A stretch of 64,000 nt of DNA from Choanephora cucurbitarum (GCA_025331435.1 JAIWNI010000013.1:186001-250000); one strand, 5' to 3'; numbered from the stretch's first letter, positions 34,107-46,556 are shown. Translations and numbers: made by a program. Notes: generated from the sequence alone by a model not told the origin.

Positions 34107-37100
34107 TTATTTTACAGTAGATCTGACATAAAACAAATTATAAGCAGCCCGACTAAGCACTTTTGAAGGATCACAGACAGAGAAACGAGAATCATCAAAG
34201 TTGTGCCATTCGTTTCGGTATCCATTACGAACACATGCGGTATAATGTCCACCTGTCAACGAGCCATAGTGATTCTATTGAACAGTTTAGATTAATATTT
34301 ACGTTTACTTTCTTCATTTATTTCTTTCTTTTTCTTACCGAAACAGCATAGAGATCGTAATTGAACGCTGATCTATCTGGTGGATGATCAGGTGGTGACA
34401 TAGAAGAAGGAACATACCTTGATAGATCTAAACCACTACATAAATACTACATTAGTTTCATTCTTTTTCTTTCATTAAAAAAAACTTACACCATAGGCGA
34501 TTCAACATTTGTCTCCAATTTATCTTTAAAAGGACCATCGTAAGAGAATCTCTTTAGGTGAATTAACAAGACATCAGGCAATCGAGAGAGAGTAAGTGAT
34601 TTACTGGCACGACGCAGTGTTTTACATTTAGGGCACTGCCATGCGTCATCATGATCCAAGATTTCTTCCTTTACAAAATAATCCAAACATTGATAGATAG
34701 ATACACTTGATGGGCCACTACGCTTAGCAGGGATGGGCAATGAGAGTGACATGAATGAATTGTATGTTGTCGAAGTCTAATGAGTTATCTATCAATTTTA
34801 GTACATGAACGATTACTTAAAAATAAGAGAAACTTACAGTGTGACATGTTAGACAGGTTAGTCGAGACCGATATTGACCTTGAAATAAGCTGACAACAAT
34901 ACTCGAGTTTCGCTCCAGATAACGCTCCCAAGCAATGCTGCTGGCTTGCCAATCAGGTAATGCCTCGAAACGAGCTTCTTCTTCCGGCGATTCAGGAGGA
35001 GGACTTGGTTTCTTGATGATTAAATTACAATCTTCATGAAGACCGTCCAACAAGAAATTCAGAAACTCTTGTGAGTCATGTTGCTCACTACCTCTAAACT
35101 GAGGCGCAAACTGTATCAGTGCTTCTCTAAAAGTAGCAGGCGAGGTAAAGTTATAGTTTCCACTCCACATGGTACGTAAAAGCTCAGCAAATCCTTCTGC
35201 CAAGACACCACCTGTCCCCAAAAAGTTCTCCTTGTTGATGTGTTGACGAAAGATACCTGAAGTAAAGTAACGTGCGAAGGGAATGGTGCCACTGAGACAT
35301 TGGATAATAGAATTCATGAAGCATGTGTTGCCCAAGTTTTTTAGACCTGTAGTGCCAATCATTACATTACCCATCTGAGAGAATGTGTTGTCAGAGACAG
35401 GCGCAGTACGATAAGCATCCGTCTTGGGAGGCGATGCTGCTAATGGCTTTGGAGGCAGAGGTGGTGGTAGTTCAGACGAATGAGCTGATTTAGGAGGTAA
35501 GGGTGGTATATCGAACTGCTTGTTGGTGGTGGTTGTAAATCCATAATAAGGGTTATCAATAAAGGTCTTTTTGCGAGTCAAATTAGCGGATGAATTAGGT
35601 TGAATATGAGGGTATTGAGTAGAGACAGGAGACTTTTCCACTCTTATATCATTATGGACAGGCTGAGGCATTGGCATACTATAGTTTGCAGTAGGCTCAT
35701 TTGCGTATAGTGTATTGCTGAAAATCCCTTGAAGCGGTGGAGCGTTTTTGTGAAGTGTATGATTGTTGTATTTGGTCATAGATTCTTTGCGCTTAGCAGA
35801 TCCAGGGTAACTGAAATAGTCATAAATAGTCTGATGTACCTTAACTGGCTGAAGTGTGGTATTCTCATTCTTATGTGTTTGTGAATAGCTGTCCTTACGA
35901 AAGCTAAAGATGCCTCTTTCTCCTATCATAGAACGCCAGGCATCAAACCCGCCTGTTAGCATGATGGGCGCACGTTGAAGGATTTTAGTGAATTCCATTT
36001 CGTAAATAGCCTGCCTCAAGTTAACCAATGTAGGTGTATTTAATGACTGTGAGTTTTGATCATAGTAAACAACAAGGTCAAACTGATTTCTGCCTGCAAA
36101 AGTTTGTTGTTCTGCATCTGGATTTAATACAAGTGATTCTTCTATCTTGTTCGAAGTAACACTACATGTACAGGAAAAGAACTGGTGAGCACTATCTACT
36201 GACAACAAAAATAAGAGGACTTACTTTTGATTGAGTACAAGTGGTTCAATTTGAGCAACCCATGTATGCTTTATAAAACCTTGATCAAATATTTGACGTG
36301 GTCTTACATCAAGCAAAAGTACAGAGGGCTGCTGTCTATCTGCTTTCCTGACAATCCATGAAGCAAGCTCTGGAGGATCTACAGTCAGCGTAAAAGGTAG
36401 ACCCAAGTTCTGTGTGGGTGAGGGTAATCGAATTTGATGTGGATGAGGAGGTGCTGTGGTTGGTGGGATAGAAACGGGCTCAGGCTCAGGCATTTTCATA
36501 CTACCTTCTACTGACAAAGGTGATGGTGGTGTAGTAGGAGGAGAAGAGAGATGCTGTCTGTTATTTTGTTTTGCTGGTGCATGTGTAGGAACAGATGGTA
36601 GGTGACTTAGAAAATGATCTACATCAGATAATTCAGAGACAGATGGATAACGCTTCATGACTGAGTCGTCTGGGTCTTGATCTGCTTTCTGCAATTTCAA
36701 AGTAAGCTCCTCAAGCACAGCTAGGATTTCGTCATGAGTACGCTATGGAAGAATGCATAAGTTGGTTGGTAGCACTAAATCTCACGCTCACTTACTGCTT
36801 TTAAGTGCTTATAAGTAGCATCCTTTTTCGCTTCTTTAAAATTCGGATGCTTGGCAATAACTTCAACCATAATGCTTATTGACAAAAAAAAAATAATGCA
36901 AAAACTCAGCCCAGGTCTAACTTTTTTCATTTGTTTTCTTTACCTGCAACCTTTCATATAATACACATAAGCATTATCATACATTCCACGCTTATACTCA
37001 AAATCGCCCTATATAGTTCATGTATCAATATAAAAGAAGCAGTTGAAAATAATAATAAAAAAAAGAAAGGCCTTTACTTGGTCATAAAGTTTCCCAACTA

Positions 37101-37230
37101 GAGATATTAATGATTTAATAGCATATTTGGACATATCTGCCTTATCCACTGTAGCTCTTCTGCTTAGTTCTGTAAAAGACTGAGGTAGATGAGAGGTGCT
37201 CATGTAAAAAGGTGAAGATGGCACTGTCAT
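34107..37230 (-). CDS. Ubiquitin carboxyl-terminal hydrolase with rhodanese-like domain (USP8/Doa4/Ubp5 type)
   Basis: This cysteine protease removes ubiquitin from proteins; USP8/Doa4 relatives act on endosomal cargo. It is a multi-exon gene; exon bodies include 37230-37078, 37008-36944, about 36872-36798, about 36742-36237, about 36160-34840, about 34770-34493 and a last exon ending at 34107. The N-terminal helices (YAIKSLISLVGKLYDQ, GDFEYKRGMYDNAYVYYMKG) resemble the USP8 MIT/dimerisation region. A rhodanese-like domain follows (VLLLDVRPRQIFDQGFIKH ... PIMLTGGFDAWRSM) whose active-site Cys is absent, then a proline-rich PPLPPK linker. The USP domain has the Cys box GLKNLGNTCFMNSIIQCL, two zinc CxxC pairs (CLTC, CPKC) and the His box HYGSLTGGHYTACVRNG. 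It is therefore likely active. Confidence 0.92.
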
Positions 37231-37425
37231 CTCAGTTAGTGTGCTTGGAAAAAAGAGAAAGAGAGAGAGAGAAAGAAGAAAACGGAAAACTGAAAAAAAT
37301 AAGTTATTTTGAGTTACTGGTCTAGCATGATTCGCTGGTTTTTTCCTAATTTAGACCCGCTTTTTAAAGTTGCATTTCTCTTTCACTTTTACTTTCTTTT
37401 TCTTTTTATTCTTGTCTTTTGAATT

Positions 37426-38458
37426 ATGTCATTAAGAAAGAGCAGTCGAATTGCCAAACAATTAGCATCAAAAGATGATAAGCCAAAAATGTAAAAGAAA
37501 AGAACCAAAACTAACAATGGAAGATAACTGATGATTTGCGTAGTCAAATTGTAAAGAAGACAATTAAAAAAGTAAGAGAAAAAGTAAATCAATTCGCTTC
37601 TTTGCACTCAAAGAACTTTAGCAGGAAACAAAAATTGTCGGCGACCATGTTCGTACAAGAAAGACTAAGCTAGAAAAGATCAAGCTGGAAGCAAGCTTAA
37701 ATAAACCTTCTGAAGTATTTGACATTATTCGGGAAATGCATATGGATAATGCAATCGACCATTTCAAGAAGCACGACCCAAAGCTTGCTGCTTACCTCAA
37801 TCAAACTACAATAGACCTTTTTAAAACAAAACTAACTAAATCAGAGGGAACGAATCCTTTTCAATCTCTTGCAAGGTCTATCTTTTATCAGCAAATTCAT
37901 GGAAAGGCAGCAACAGCTATCTACAATCGCTTTCTTCAATTATTTGGTGAGCATGAGCCAGGCTGGTTTCCTACACCTGAGCAGTTCTCAGAAAAAAAGG
38001 ATGACGAACTTCGGTCTGTGGGTCTATCAACTAGAAAAATTGAATACCTTCGAGATTTGGCTAGTAAATTCAAGGAAAAGCAAATCACACCCGAAAAGTT
38101 TGATACAATGTCAAGTGAGGAGATTTCTCAGCAGCTATGTGCAGTCAAGGGTATAGGACAGGTAAAGAAAGCAAGCCAAAGTAATTAGAGATGAACTTAA
38201 TCTTGTCTTCAATAGTGGACTGTAGATATGTTTTTGATTTTTCATTTGCGCCATCCTGACATTCTACCATTGGGAGATTTAGCTGTACGCAAAGGAGTAG
38301 CCAACCATTTTGGCTTGGCATTGCCATCTGACAAGAAGAAAATATTCCCTCCTCCTCAACATATGACTGAACTGACTGAGCTTTGGAGGCCTTACCGTAC
38401 TCTGGGCTCCTGGCTTATGTGGCATATATCTGATACTCAAGTAACAGGCGATGAATAA
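37426..38458 (+). CDS. DNA-3-methyladenine glycosylase II (HhH-GPD, AlkA/Mag1-like)
   Basis: This base-excision repair glycosylase removes alkylated purines. The exons I infer are 37426-37490, 37544-37571, 37622-38161 and 38216-38458 (phases 2, 0, 0), giving 291 aa. The helix-hairpin-helix motif is at LCAVKGIGQWTVDMFLIF, and the catalytic Asp is in HPDILPLGDLAVRKG, 16 residues on, as in AlkA/Mag1. The core starts at PFQSLARSIFYQQIHGKAA. The N-terminal 50 residues are basic, consistent with nuclear entry. Convergent with the kinesin gene, with 16 nt between stop codons. Confidence 0.92.
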
Positions 38459-38474
38459 AAAGGCATTCTAGATT

Positions 38475-41088
38475 TTATTTTATTTTTTGTTTAAACAAGA
38501 TTGAAGGTGTTGACGTTGATTCATCTACTAGTAATTGAGCAACTTGCAATTCAGCTCTTGTCATGTTGAGTTCAGCCTCTAATTTGGCTATCTTCTCACT
38601 GTCATGAAGCGACCTGTGGCTTTCTTCCATAACAGCATTCAGATGATTGTCTTCTTCATATTCGCCACGCAATCGTGAAATCATCTTCCAGTGATCATCT
38701 TCTATTTCGTTAAAAGGATTGTGAGTATATACTATGGATCTGGCTGAAAGAATAGCGTTTGATAGATAGTGCCGCCTTAGAAAAGAGAAAAGAATAAGTA
38801 CAATCGTTTACGATCAAAACATTATAATTACCTTCTTTCAAGTATGGATTTGATTCTTGAGAGATCTTTATGTGCCTCATGCTGCTCCTTTTCCAACCTC
38901 TCCAATTTGCTGTTAAGCAATGATATATCATTTACGTATTTTACCAGTAAAGATTTGTCCTCCGATATCTATTCAGAGTATAATTTTCATTTCAGCAACC
39001 ACGATATGCTATCGTTCTGTTTAGTTTACCTCATTAACTTTAGGTGAAATTGGTATACGTCGAATACGTGCAGCAAAATTGAAAGTATCTAGTGTTGGCA
39101 TTTCATCTTCAATTGCTGCTTTCATGTCGGCCGTACAGATCGAGATAACATGGTGCTGACCAGTAAATGAAGGTTGTAAAAGTCGTGTCAATTTGGAATC
39201 ATGATAAGGCGGAGAAGGATGTCCAATACTACCACAAGTTAGAATAAGTTTGCCTTCTCTATTTTCTTTATTACCTTTTTCCTGTTTCGGATAAGTTGTG
39301 TACAACAGCCTCAAGAGCCAAGCAAGATTTATTGATGGGATTCTTCAATGACTGATAGGTGGATTTATCGTTGCTTGCCAGATCAGCCAAATACTATAGA
39401 ACAAAGTTTTAACGCTCTGTTGCCAAGACCTTTCCTCCCTCTTTCTTTCTCCTTGATTCTTACCAAATATGATATTTGAACTGCATCACGTTTCTTGCTG
39501 GATTTTGGTACTCTTGTCTTTCGAAGAGAACTAGTACTTGTACTGCTTGTAACGTTTGTGTTACCATTTGAGCTGACTTTGCCAGTCTGTTGTTTTTCTC
39601 TCCGTTCAATGGTCTAACCATTTCTCTGTTGAGCTTTACGATGCAAGTATGTAAATTATCTGACTTACTATCTGAATAAATGTATGTGCTCTGCTGCAAT
39701 AGAGTTCGTAGTTGTTTGTGGACATGTATCTATTGGCTAATATCAAACAAAATTTAGATCATACTTATCGCATTTCTCTTTCCTTTTCAATTCGTTACCT
39801 TCAGCTTTCTCAATTAATTGATAAATATCATTTGGAGAGTACAGAACCTGCTCTCGTAAAGAAGATACGAAAGGCCCTCTCTATGTAAAGAAAAGGGGAG
39901 GGGGGTATCAGTATATAGCATACATATAGATTCCTTAAAATTGTTTACCCTTTTGTTTTCTTCAGATATCTTTAAGGGTTCAATCTGTTCGTTTAATAGG
40001 TCCCTTATAACTTCATTTGCTATCTCGAACAATGAAGCGCATAAAATGTACTCGTGGTCATTATCCTACTTGCAGAATTCTCCTCAATTAAGTACATTTC
40101 GTCTTTCAGGCTAGCCCAAGGCAACTTACGTTCTTTATGGTATTGAAGATCGTATCAAAGGTGTATGAAACAATGCCAGGTTCATCTCTATTCCCTTATA
40201 ATAATTGTTATTCGGTTGTAGCTCATACTGTCTTTAAAATATTAAACTTACCAAACTAATTTTTTTGGTTCATAATTGCCAATATAAACTTTAATATGAA
40301 TGCGACAAACACTTCTATTCGTCTTACCATTGTCTAATTTTGTAAAGGTCAGCCAAAAAACCCTCTCTCTTTTTTAAACACTCTGATGAACTACTTACAT
40401 AGGTTTTGCCTGTGTCTGGCTGTCCATAAGTAAATATTGTACCTAATTAAAAGGTTTAATCTTCATTGTGCTCCTTTCCTCCAGATATGGAATATTAAAT
40501 TACCATTTAAACCCTTCATGAATTGCTCTACTACGTTTTTTATGCTGCTGTCATAAATCTTTTGGTTGGATATCCTCGAATTGAAAACATGATCTAATTA
40601 CTATTTGTTAATATTTCATCATCAATCACTTTTCGCTCTTTACCAAACTCGTATTTTTTAGAGGATTTCGATCCCAAATATTTAATAGCATGATCATCCA
40701 CTTGCCAATCTCGGCTCTTTTTGTCGTCTTCAAAAAACAGTCGCACAATGCTTTTTATCTTTTTCTTTTTTAAGGAGGAAGTTGAAGTCGAGGAAGAAGA
40801 AAAGATATTCGTTAACCAGCCAGTAGAAGAGGAAGAGTTAGACGAAGCAGAGGAGCCTCGTCTACGTTGAACTTTGGGTACTGTAGTGGCTCTCTGCTGA
40901 GTTTTAGGTACATGAGTAAGACGAGATCGAGATGAGATAGTGGATGAGGTCGAACTGCCAGTAGGTCGAGGAAGTGGTGGAACAGGCGGTAATACTGGTG
41001 GTTGGTCGATAAACGAAGTCGAAACAGATTTGACAGGTATCCGGCTACTCTTTTTGTTTACTGTCAAGTATTGTGTTGTGTTTGACAT
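38475..41088 (-). CDS. Divergent kinesin-like motor protein
   Basis: A many-exon gene (at least ten exons) codes for a kinesin motor with eroded signature motifs, so exon limits are approximate. The N-terminal 165 residues are Ser/Pro-rich and disordered. The P-loop reads YGQPDTGKTY, where most kinesins have GQTGSGKTYT. Switch I is NNYELYCSRAHTFIQI in place of NxxSSRSH. Switch II is YLADLASND in place of DLAGSE. The L12-alpha5 region is well kept (YHDSKLTRLLQPSFTGQHHVI). A neck and short coiled coil follow (ISEDKSLLVKYVNDISLLNS and LEAELNMTRAELQVAQLL), after which the protein ends, so there is no long stalk. The lost Gly of switch II (D-L-A-G) predicts impaired ATP hydrolysis. The closest kinesin class is uncertain, possibly CENP-E/kinesin-7-like. 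Confidence 0.75.
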
Positions 41089-41540
41089 AAGGGTTGTTGA
41101 GAGAAAGAAGAGAGAATAATTAAAACCATAAATTATATCTATTTTTATGGAGGAGAATTACAAGTGGAACTTAATAAATTTTCTCGGTTGGAGGAAAATA
41201 AAACATTATAAATGTTTGCAAAACAAAAGTATAATCAGTTATTAGGATCATTTAATGAATTCGTTATTTTCAATTTAATGACCTGAGTACAACATCTTGT
41301 TGTTGATGACTAGTCGCATGCCTTAACTGGCTACCTATGAAGCGCGAGGACTTATCTAGCGCGTTTTTAAAAAAGGGTCAAGTTCTAGATAATAGTACCC
41401 TATTGTCTAAATTGAAAGACAATCAAATCTCTGAATTGAATGAAGGAAGAGCTCATTGAGTACCAGAGTAGTATATATGCATATGCTTCTTTCTCTTCTC
41501 TCTTTCTCTTTTTTTCATATTTTACTTACTCAAAAAAGAG
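41089..41540. other. Divergent intergenic region
   Basis: These 452 AT-rich nt lie between the kinesin start codon and the next rightward gene. A CT-rich tract precedes the rightward ATG. Nothing else was seen. Confidence 0.5.
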
Positions 41541-42368
41541 ATGGACACTTTCTCAAAAGGAACTTTTTTGATTGCTTTAATCGTATTGACAGAGATTTTT
41601 GTAGAACATCCTCTCTCCTTGTTCGAAAAAGAAAAGAAAGATCGGCAAAAGTTAAATATAGCCTCAGTAACAAAACAGCACACAAAGACAGTCTCTACAC
41701 TGCGATGGCAATATACAGATGAACCTAATACGTTAGTCTTTGATTTTGAAGAAGTCGATGTGTCCAAGCATGACATAGTTCAGCTTGTTGAATCCAACAT
41801 ACCACCAAACACAAGATATCACATATCAAAATATGCTAACTCTAGTTATTTGGTATCTGTTTCTTTAGAATGTCTCCAAGATGATCAAGAAGAGCATTTA
41901 CAAACAATCATTCGACACAAGCAACTTTTTTCTATTCTTAAGTACAGAGGTTTGTACATTAAGCAACTTGACGTGCTTCTTTGTCCAACGCTTGGTCTTT
42001 GTTTAACAGATGCTGGAGTTAATTTCTGGCGTTTTGAAGTGCTCGATTTATCCAGAAGTGCTTTGGATTATGACCCTACGGAACTTAAAGCGCAGGTAGC
42101 TCGAGAAATAACCTGCACACTCGGCAAAAATCTGGCTGAAAATGCGCTCTTAATCCATTCGAAAGACATTGGAGTGAGCAACAAGAAGAATGGAAGTGTT
42201 GTGCTACTGGCACAAGAGATTCTGATGAAGAAGAACAGCCATCATCTTGATGACCCAATCAAAAAGTTGATTTATATTCCATTCTTAAAAAGCTATTTCC
42301 CTTTGATTGCCACCAAGATTACTCCCTTCCGCAAAGTCTTTCATGATCGTATCATTGAACATCAGTAA
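41541..42368 (+). CDS. Hypothetical protein, 275 aa
   Basis: I do not recognise this protein. It is a single open frame with normal codon use and a mixed alpha/beta pattern. A segment at about residues 64-115 (LVFDFEEVDVSKHDIVQLVESN...) has the strand-helix-strand rhythm seen in RRM-like folds of retroelement gag proteins, but there is no sequence signature. A hydrophobic stretch near residues 9-21 could be a membrane segment, or part of a wrongly included start: an in-frame intron in the first 120 nt cannot be excluded. It stands convergent with the SCI1-like gene, 223 nt away. Confidence 0.55.
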   Translation: MDTFSKGTFLIALIVLTEIFVEHPLSLFEKEKKDRQKLNIASVTKQHTKTVSTLRWQYTDEPNTLVFDFEEVDVSKHDIVQLVESNIPPNTRYHISKYANSSYLVSVSLECLQDDQEEHLQTIIRHKQLFSILKYRGLYIKQLDVLLCPTLGLCLTDAGVNFWRFEVLDLSRSALDYDPTELKAQVAREITCTLGKNLAENALLIHSKDIGVSNKKNGSVVLLAQEILMKKNSHHLDDPIKKLIYIPFLKSYFPLIATKITPFRKVFHDRIIEHQ

Positions 42369-42591
42369 CAAACAATTCGATGCTTCGATCTCTTTGTTTA
42401 TGTCAGACAAACTCTAACTGTCCAAATAAAACAAACAAACTAACTATCCACAATAAGTATTTATATCTCTTTAAGACAAAAAGCCGATAAAAGAAGCTTC
42501 CTTTTAAGGTTAACTGTAAACCATCTCATCTCAACAACAGCTCACTTTGAATACATACAATTCGCAAGGAAATTTTTCTTTTGAAGAAAAT

Positions 42592-43745
42592 TTATTCATC
42601 TTCATAACGAACACCCATGCCTTCTTTAGGAGTCAATCCCATCTTACGCATACGGTCTGCTTCGATACGTTCACGATTTACACGAGCCAATTCCTTGATT
42701 TTCTCTTCAGACAACTGCAACATAGGTTGTCGGGAAGCACTAGCGCGAGCAGCTTGACGATGTTGCATTCTACAAAAAAAAAGGTTAGAGTAGAAAGAAA
42801 CAATGAGTGTAGTACACAATTTACCTAAGTCTCTCTTCATCGTTCTTGAAATCAAACGTATCACTCATAGGGACAGGTTGTTCACCCATCCTCAAAGCTG
42901 CCTGACGCTTTTCCCAACTATGCAAATTGTAAAATCTTGAAAAGTAATTAGCAACTTGCATATTTGGTGTTCATCTCATTTACTTTTCATGAGGCATAGT
43001 GGCTGTGTTGTAATCCTCCATAAAATCAGCAAAAAGCTCTTTACGCTTACTGTTGCCGATTGTTTCAACGTTGACATTTTTCACTTCAATTAGCCATGCT
43101 TGGAACTCCTGTTGTATTGTTTCGGTTAAATGAAAAGACTTTCATGCTAGTCTCTAAAAAAGAAAGAAAGAAAGAACTTACAGCTTCTTTTGTAAAGATA
43201 CTGTTGGCAGTACGTTAACATTCTGTTATTTGTTTACATGAAAGAAGACTAGACTTACTCTGCTTCATGTATGATACCGTATTTTCCCCATTGATCACCA
43301 ACAGAAGCTAACTTGCTCTTTTTGGACTTTTTCTATAGAATAAGTTGGTTCAGTACACGAAGAGACAACCCCAAAACACGAATGGACTAACCTTTGATTT
43401 TTTGTGGCTCTTATCTTTTTTGTGTTTTTTATGCTCTCTACGCTTTCGCTTGCGGTCTTCTTCTGAAGAATATGAAGAACTTGAGTCAGACGATGAGTCG
43501 GAAGAGTATCTATGTTTGCTCTTTGAGTGTCGATGGTGTGAGCGACTGCTAGAGTGTTTCTTCCTATGCCGTCTTGGCGATCTGGAACGGCTGTGTCTTC
43601 TTGGCGATCTGGAACGGCTTCGTCTTCTTGGTGATCTCGAGCGGCTTTCTCTTCTTCTTCGGTATTCAGGAGAGATCGAGCGTCTAGATCTGTGCCTAGA
43701 GGAACGAGAAGGTGAAGGAGATCTTCTACTTAAAGAGGAAGCCAT
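42592..43745 (-). CDS. SR-rich nuclear protein, SCI1 (style cell-cycle inhibitor 1)-like family
   Basis: The N-terminal 110 residues are an arginine/serine-dipeptide domain (SRSRSPRRRSRSRSPRR), followed by a lysine-rich KKHKKD st retch, typical of splicing-associated nuclear proteins. The conserved core follows: GDQWGKYGIIHEADIFTKEA, EFQAWLIEVKNVN, ELFADFMEDYNTATMPHEK and FYNLHSWEKRQ, which I recall from the SCI1-like family found across eukaryotes. It includes a 19-nt microexon (43200-43182) needed to read HEA-DIFTKEA-EFQAW in frame. The C-terminus has RMQHRQAARASASRQP and ends in YEDE at 42592. The start at 43745 gives MASSLSRR; an upstream in-frame ATG at 43778 is possible. Function is inferred only to be nuclear, RNA- or cell-cycle-linked. 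Confidence 0.7.
43182..43200 (-). other. 19-nt microexon of the SCI1-like gene
   Basis: The microexon is flanked by a CAACAG acceptor and a GTAAGTT donor. It supplies one base to a split GAT codon and then ATCTTTACAAAAGAAGCT (IFTKEA), joining two conserved blocks in frame. Confidence 0.65.
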
Positions 43746-44610
43746 AAAGAGAACCTGTGTGGCATAAACAAACCTCAAGTTGAGTCCATAACGTGACTGC
43801 GATCATTCGCACCCACTTATCTCTATGGAGGATGGCCAATAACATCACTATCTGTCGAGAACTCATTCAGAAAAATAGCAGTGTATAAACAGCGAAGGCA
43901 GCGAGTCTGAGTTTGTTCATTACTTGCCATAATTACTTTAAAGTTTCAGAAATGATAAACCTTTTTTTTTATCGTTTTTCTCGGGTTAAATAAAGATCTT
44001 TGTATACACATAGAAGAACAATACTTGGACAATAAGTGTACTGTTGATTATCTGCTTTCTCTCCTTCTCTTTTGTGCACTTCAAGTTGTAGACGAAGTTT
44101 CAACCCTCTAAAGGAAAAGAGAAAACTGAGAAGAACATGTATCAGAAACCAACTTACCGCTTGGTTAATCATTTAATCTTGATTTTTCTCGAATAAAAAA
44201 GACTAGTCTCTAAACATAAGAATTAAACTTTTTTTTAAAAAAATTATGAACTTAATTTATGACATATGGCCAATTCATTTAAATGGAAGCACAAGCAAAT
44301 GATGACAGCGAAAAACTGTAAAATATTATTTCGATAAGTAGGTGTTTATCAGCTGAATCAGAGATTGCGCAAGACGGTAACTTTCTATCTAATAACAAAT
44401 CTCTTAAAAGGCAATTTTTATTTCCGCGTGTATGAGCTTTTTCATCAAATCCACATTTTGTATGCATATCGGCACCGCGGCACTGTAAATCTTTTTTAAT
44501 TTTTGTATAATTTTTTTCTCATTCTCTTTGACAATCGCTTTTTATCTTTCTTTTTTCTTTACACAATTTTTACCAGTTCTTTTTGTCTATATTTCTTTGT
44601 TTAGTAAACA
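43746..44610. other. Divergent intergenic region, no gene seen
   Basis: These 865 AT-rich nt lie between the SCI1-like and Reg1-like genes. Pyrimidine tracts directly precede the rightward start. Short frames on the minus strand have no coding character. Confidence 0.45.
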
Positions 44611-46318
44611 ATGTTTGTGAAGAAGCATGCACAGGATGATGATTTTGAATCACCTCGCAACATTACAACAGAAAACAATGTAGACTATTTATCTTATAAA
44701 TTCGATGAAATGGATCTTGCTGCATCATGGCGTATGCTGACAAAACAGAAAATGACCATTGTGAATGGTATCCGTCTCGAAAATGCTTCTTGGAGAACTT
44801 GGGCCAAACAGAGAAACAACTTGAAGACAGTGAGTCCGGAGACCTTAAATTGGTAAACAGTCATATATCCTTTTCTATCTGAGCGATCTGTACTAATTTA
44901 TTTTTAGGTTAAAAGACAGTGATGTAACGTGGCTTTATGGTCCTCTGCATACAGTGATTAAAGATATGGACGAGCAAGATCGATATGCAAAACCCAAGGT
45001 GACTACCACTGAAGACGCATTAGGCTTAATGACAGCTCTACAACAGCCAAAGGAATCAGATGAACAACAAAATCAGCCAAAGGAGCAGCAAAAAGACTCA
45101 GCAAATCAACAATCAGAAGAGCAAGTACAGCAACAACAACAACAACAACAACAGACGGAACCGACTAAAGAAAAAGATGCCACAGTGATCTCCTCTGTAG
45201 TTCATCCTCAAAGACCAACTGCTTCGCCACTTCAGAACGGCAAGCCATTAAAATCTGCTTTAAAGAAGGTGACTATGTCTGATATATTAAAGCGATCTGT
45301 ATCCGAACTACAGATTCATAATGAATCATCACCTACAAATTTGACATCAGGAATCTCAATTTCAGAAGCTAATCAACAACTCGGTGCATTTTCTCCTTCA
45401 GTTATCGCCAGTCATCGTCAGCCTAAACTGCGGTTCAATCAGTATGTGGAACAATGTGTGGCTCTGTCATCGAGTAGTGAAGATAACAGTAGAAAGAAAA
45501 CATCTCGTGTACGTATGGCTAGTTTAAATGATGAAACGACAACGAATGAAGACACATCTACTGATGACAACGACTATGATCCTGATGAAGACTCAGATGC
45601 CGGAAGCTTGATAGTAATGCGCAGACCTCAAAAGATGCGTTCATCTATCAAGAAAATCGAGCCTGCATTGCTCAAGACGAATTCTCGGTCTGAAGATTCT
45701 ATTAATTCCGATTCTTCAGATGACGAAATCATCCCAACATCATCTAACAATGTCTATCGACAAAGAAAGAGCCATCGCCACCACAAGTCTTCGCATCACC
45801 ATCATCAAGAGGATTGGGATGCTGAAAGTGCAGAGTCTGACGCATTCTTGAGCCATATCATTCAGGTCTCTAAAGGGAAGCAGCCAATAGTTCATCACGA
45901 TTCAGCTTCAAGCAGAATACCCACAAACGAAGTTCATTGGGAAACAAATCGTTTCTCAAACGACGATGAAGAAATGTTACAATCAAAATCAGATTACGAT
46001 TATGTGTTTGACGACGATGATTGGGATACTCACAGTGAGCATATGGATGACTTTCCTAAATTTTCGCAAAGTTACAGTTATGATGAGGACGAGGGCGGAC
46101 ACGACTTACCCAATGCTTCAAATAGCTCTATGCATACAACAGCACATATTGAAGTGTCACCTAATCCTAAAATAGAAAGAGACACAAACAACAAAGTTGA
46201 TACAATGCGCTCAGGTAGCAATGGTGGCAACAATGGCAACAGTTCACTATTCAGTAACATAGCAAACTGGGCTTCATCTCATCTTTGGCCATCCGATGAC
46301 GACTCTTCAAAGCAATAA
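44611..46318 (+). CDS. Reg1/DUF1752-like regulatory subunit of protein phosphatase 1
   Basis: Two exons, 44611-44852 and 44908-46318, are joined in phase 2, giving 550 aa. The N-terminus carries the DUF1752 motif (EMDLAASWRMLTKQKMTIVN, ENASWRTWAKQRNNL). Later come KRSVSELQ and the Reg1-type block PKLRFNQYVEQCVAL, which contains an RVxF-like PP1-docking sequence (KLRF). In yeast, Reg1 directs Glc7/PP1 to Snf1 and other targets in glucose repression; the same kind of role is inferred here. The rest is acidic, Ser- and Gln-rich and disordered (polyQ at about 45128-45154; His-rich HRHHKSSHHHH). It ends with SLFSNIANWASSHLW, a short conserved-looking tail. Confidence 0.8.
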
Positions 46319-46556
46319 AAAAGCGCACCAATCCAAATCAATAGATCGAGAAAATTATATCCATGTCTCTACAATAATAATAATAAAAGCATGTTGTTTC
46401 TTTCATAAGTAAATACCAAAATAAATTTCCTTATTTAGATGCTTATAACAACAATCTCAAAAAATAGACTCTCTTAATTCCATGTGCTTTCCTTTTTCTT
46501 TCCTTCTTTCTTTTCCTGTTAGTTTCTTGGTCAACTTGACATAGATTTACTTCTAT

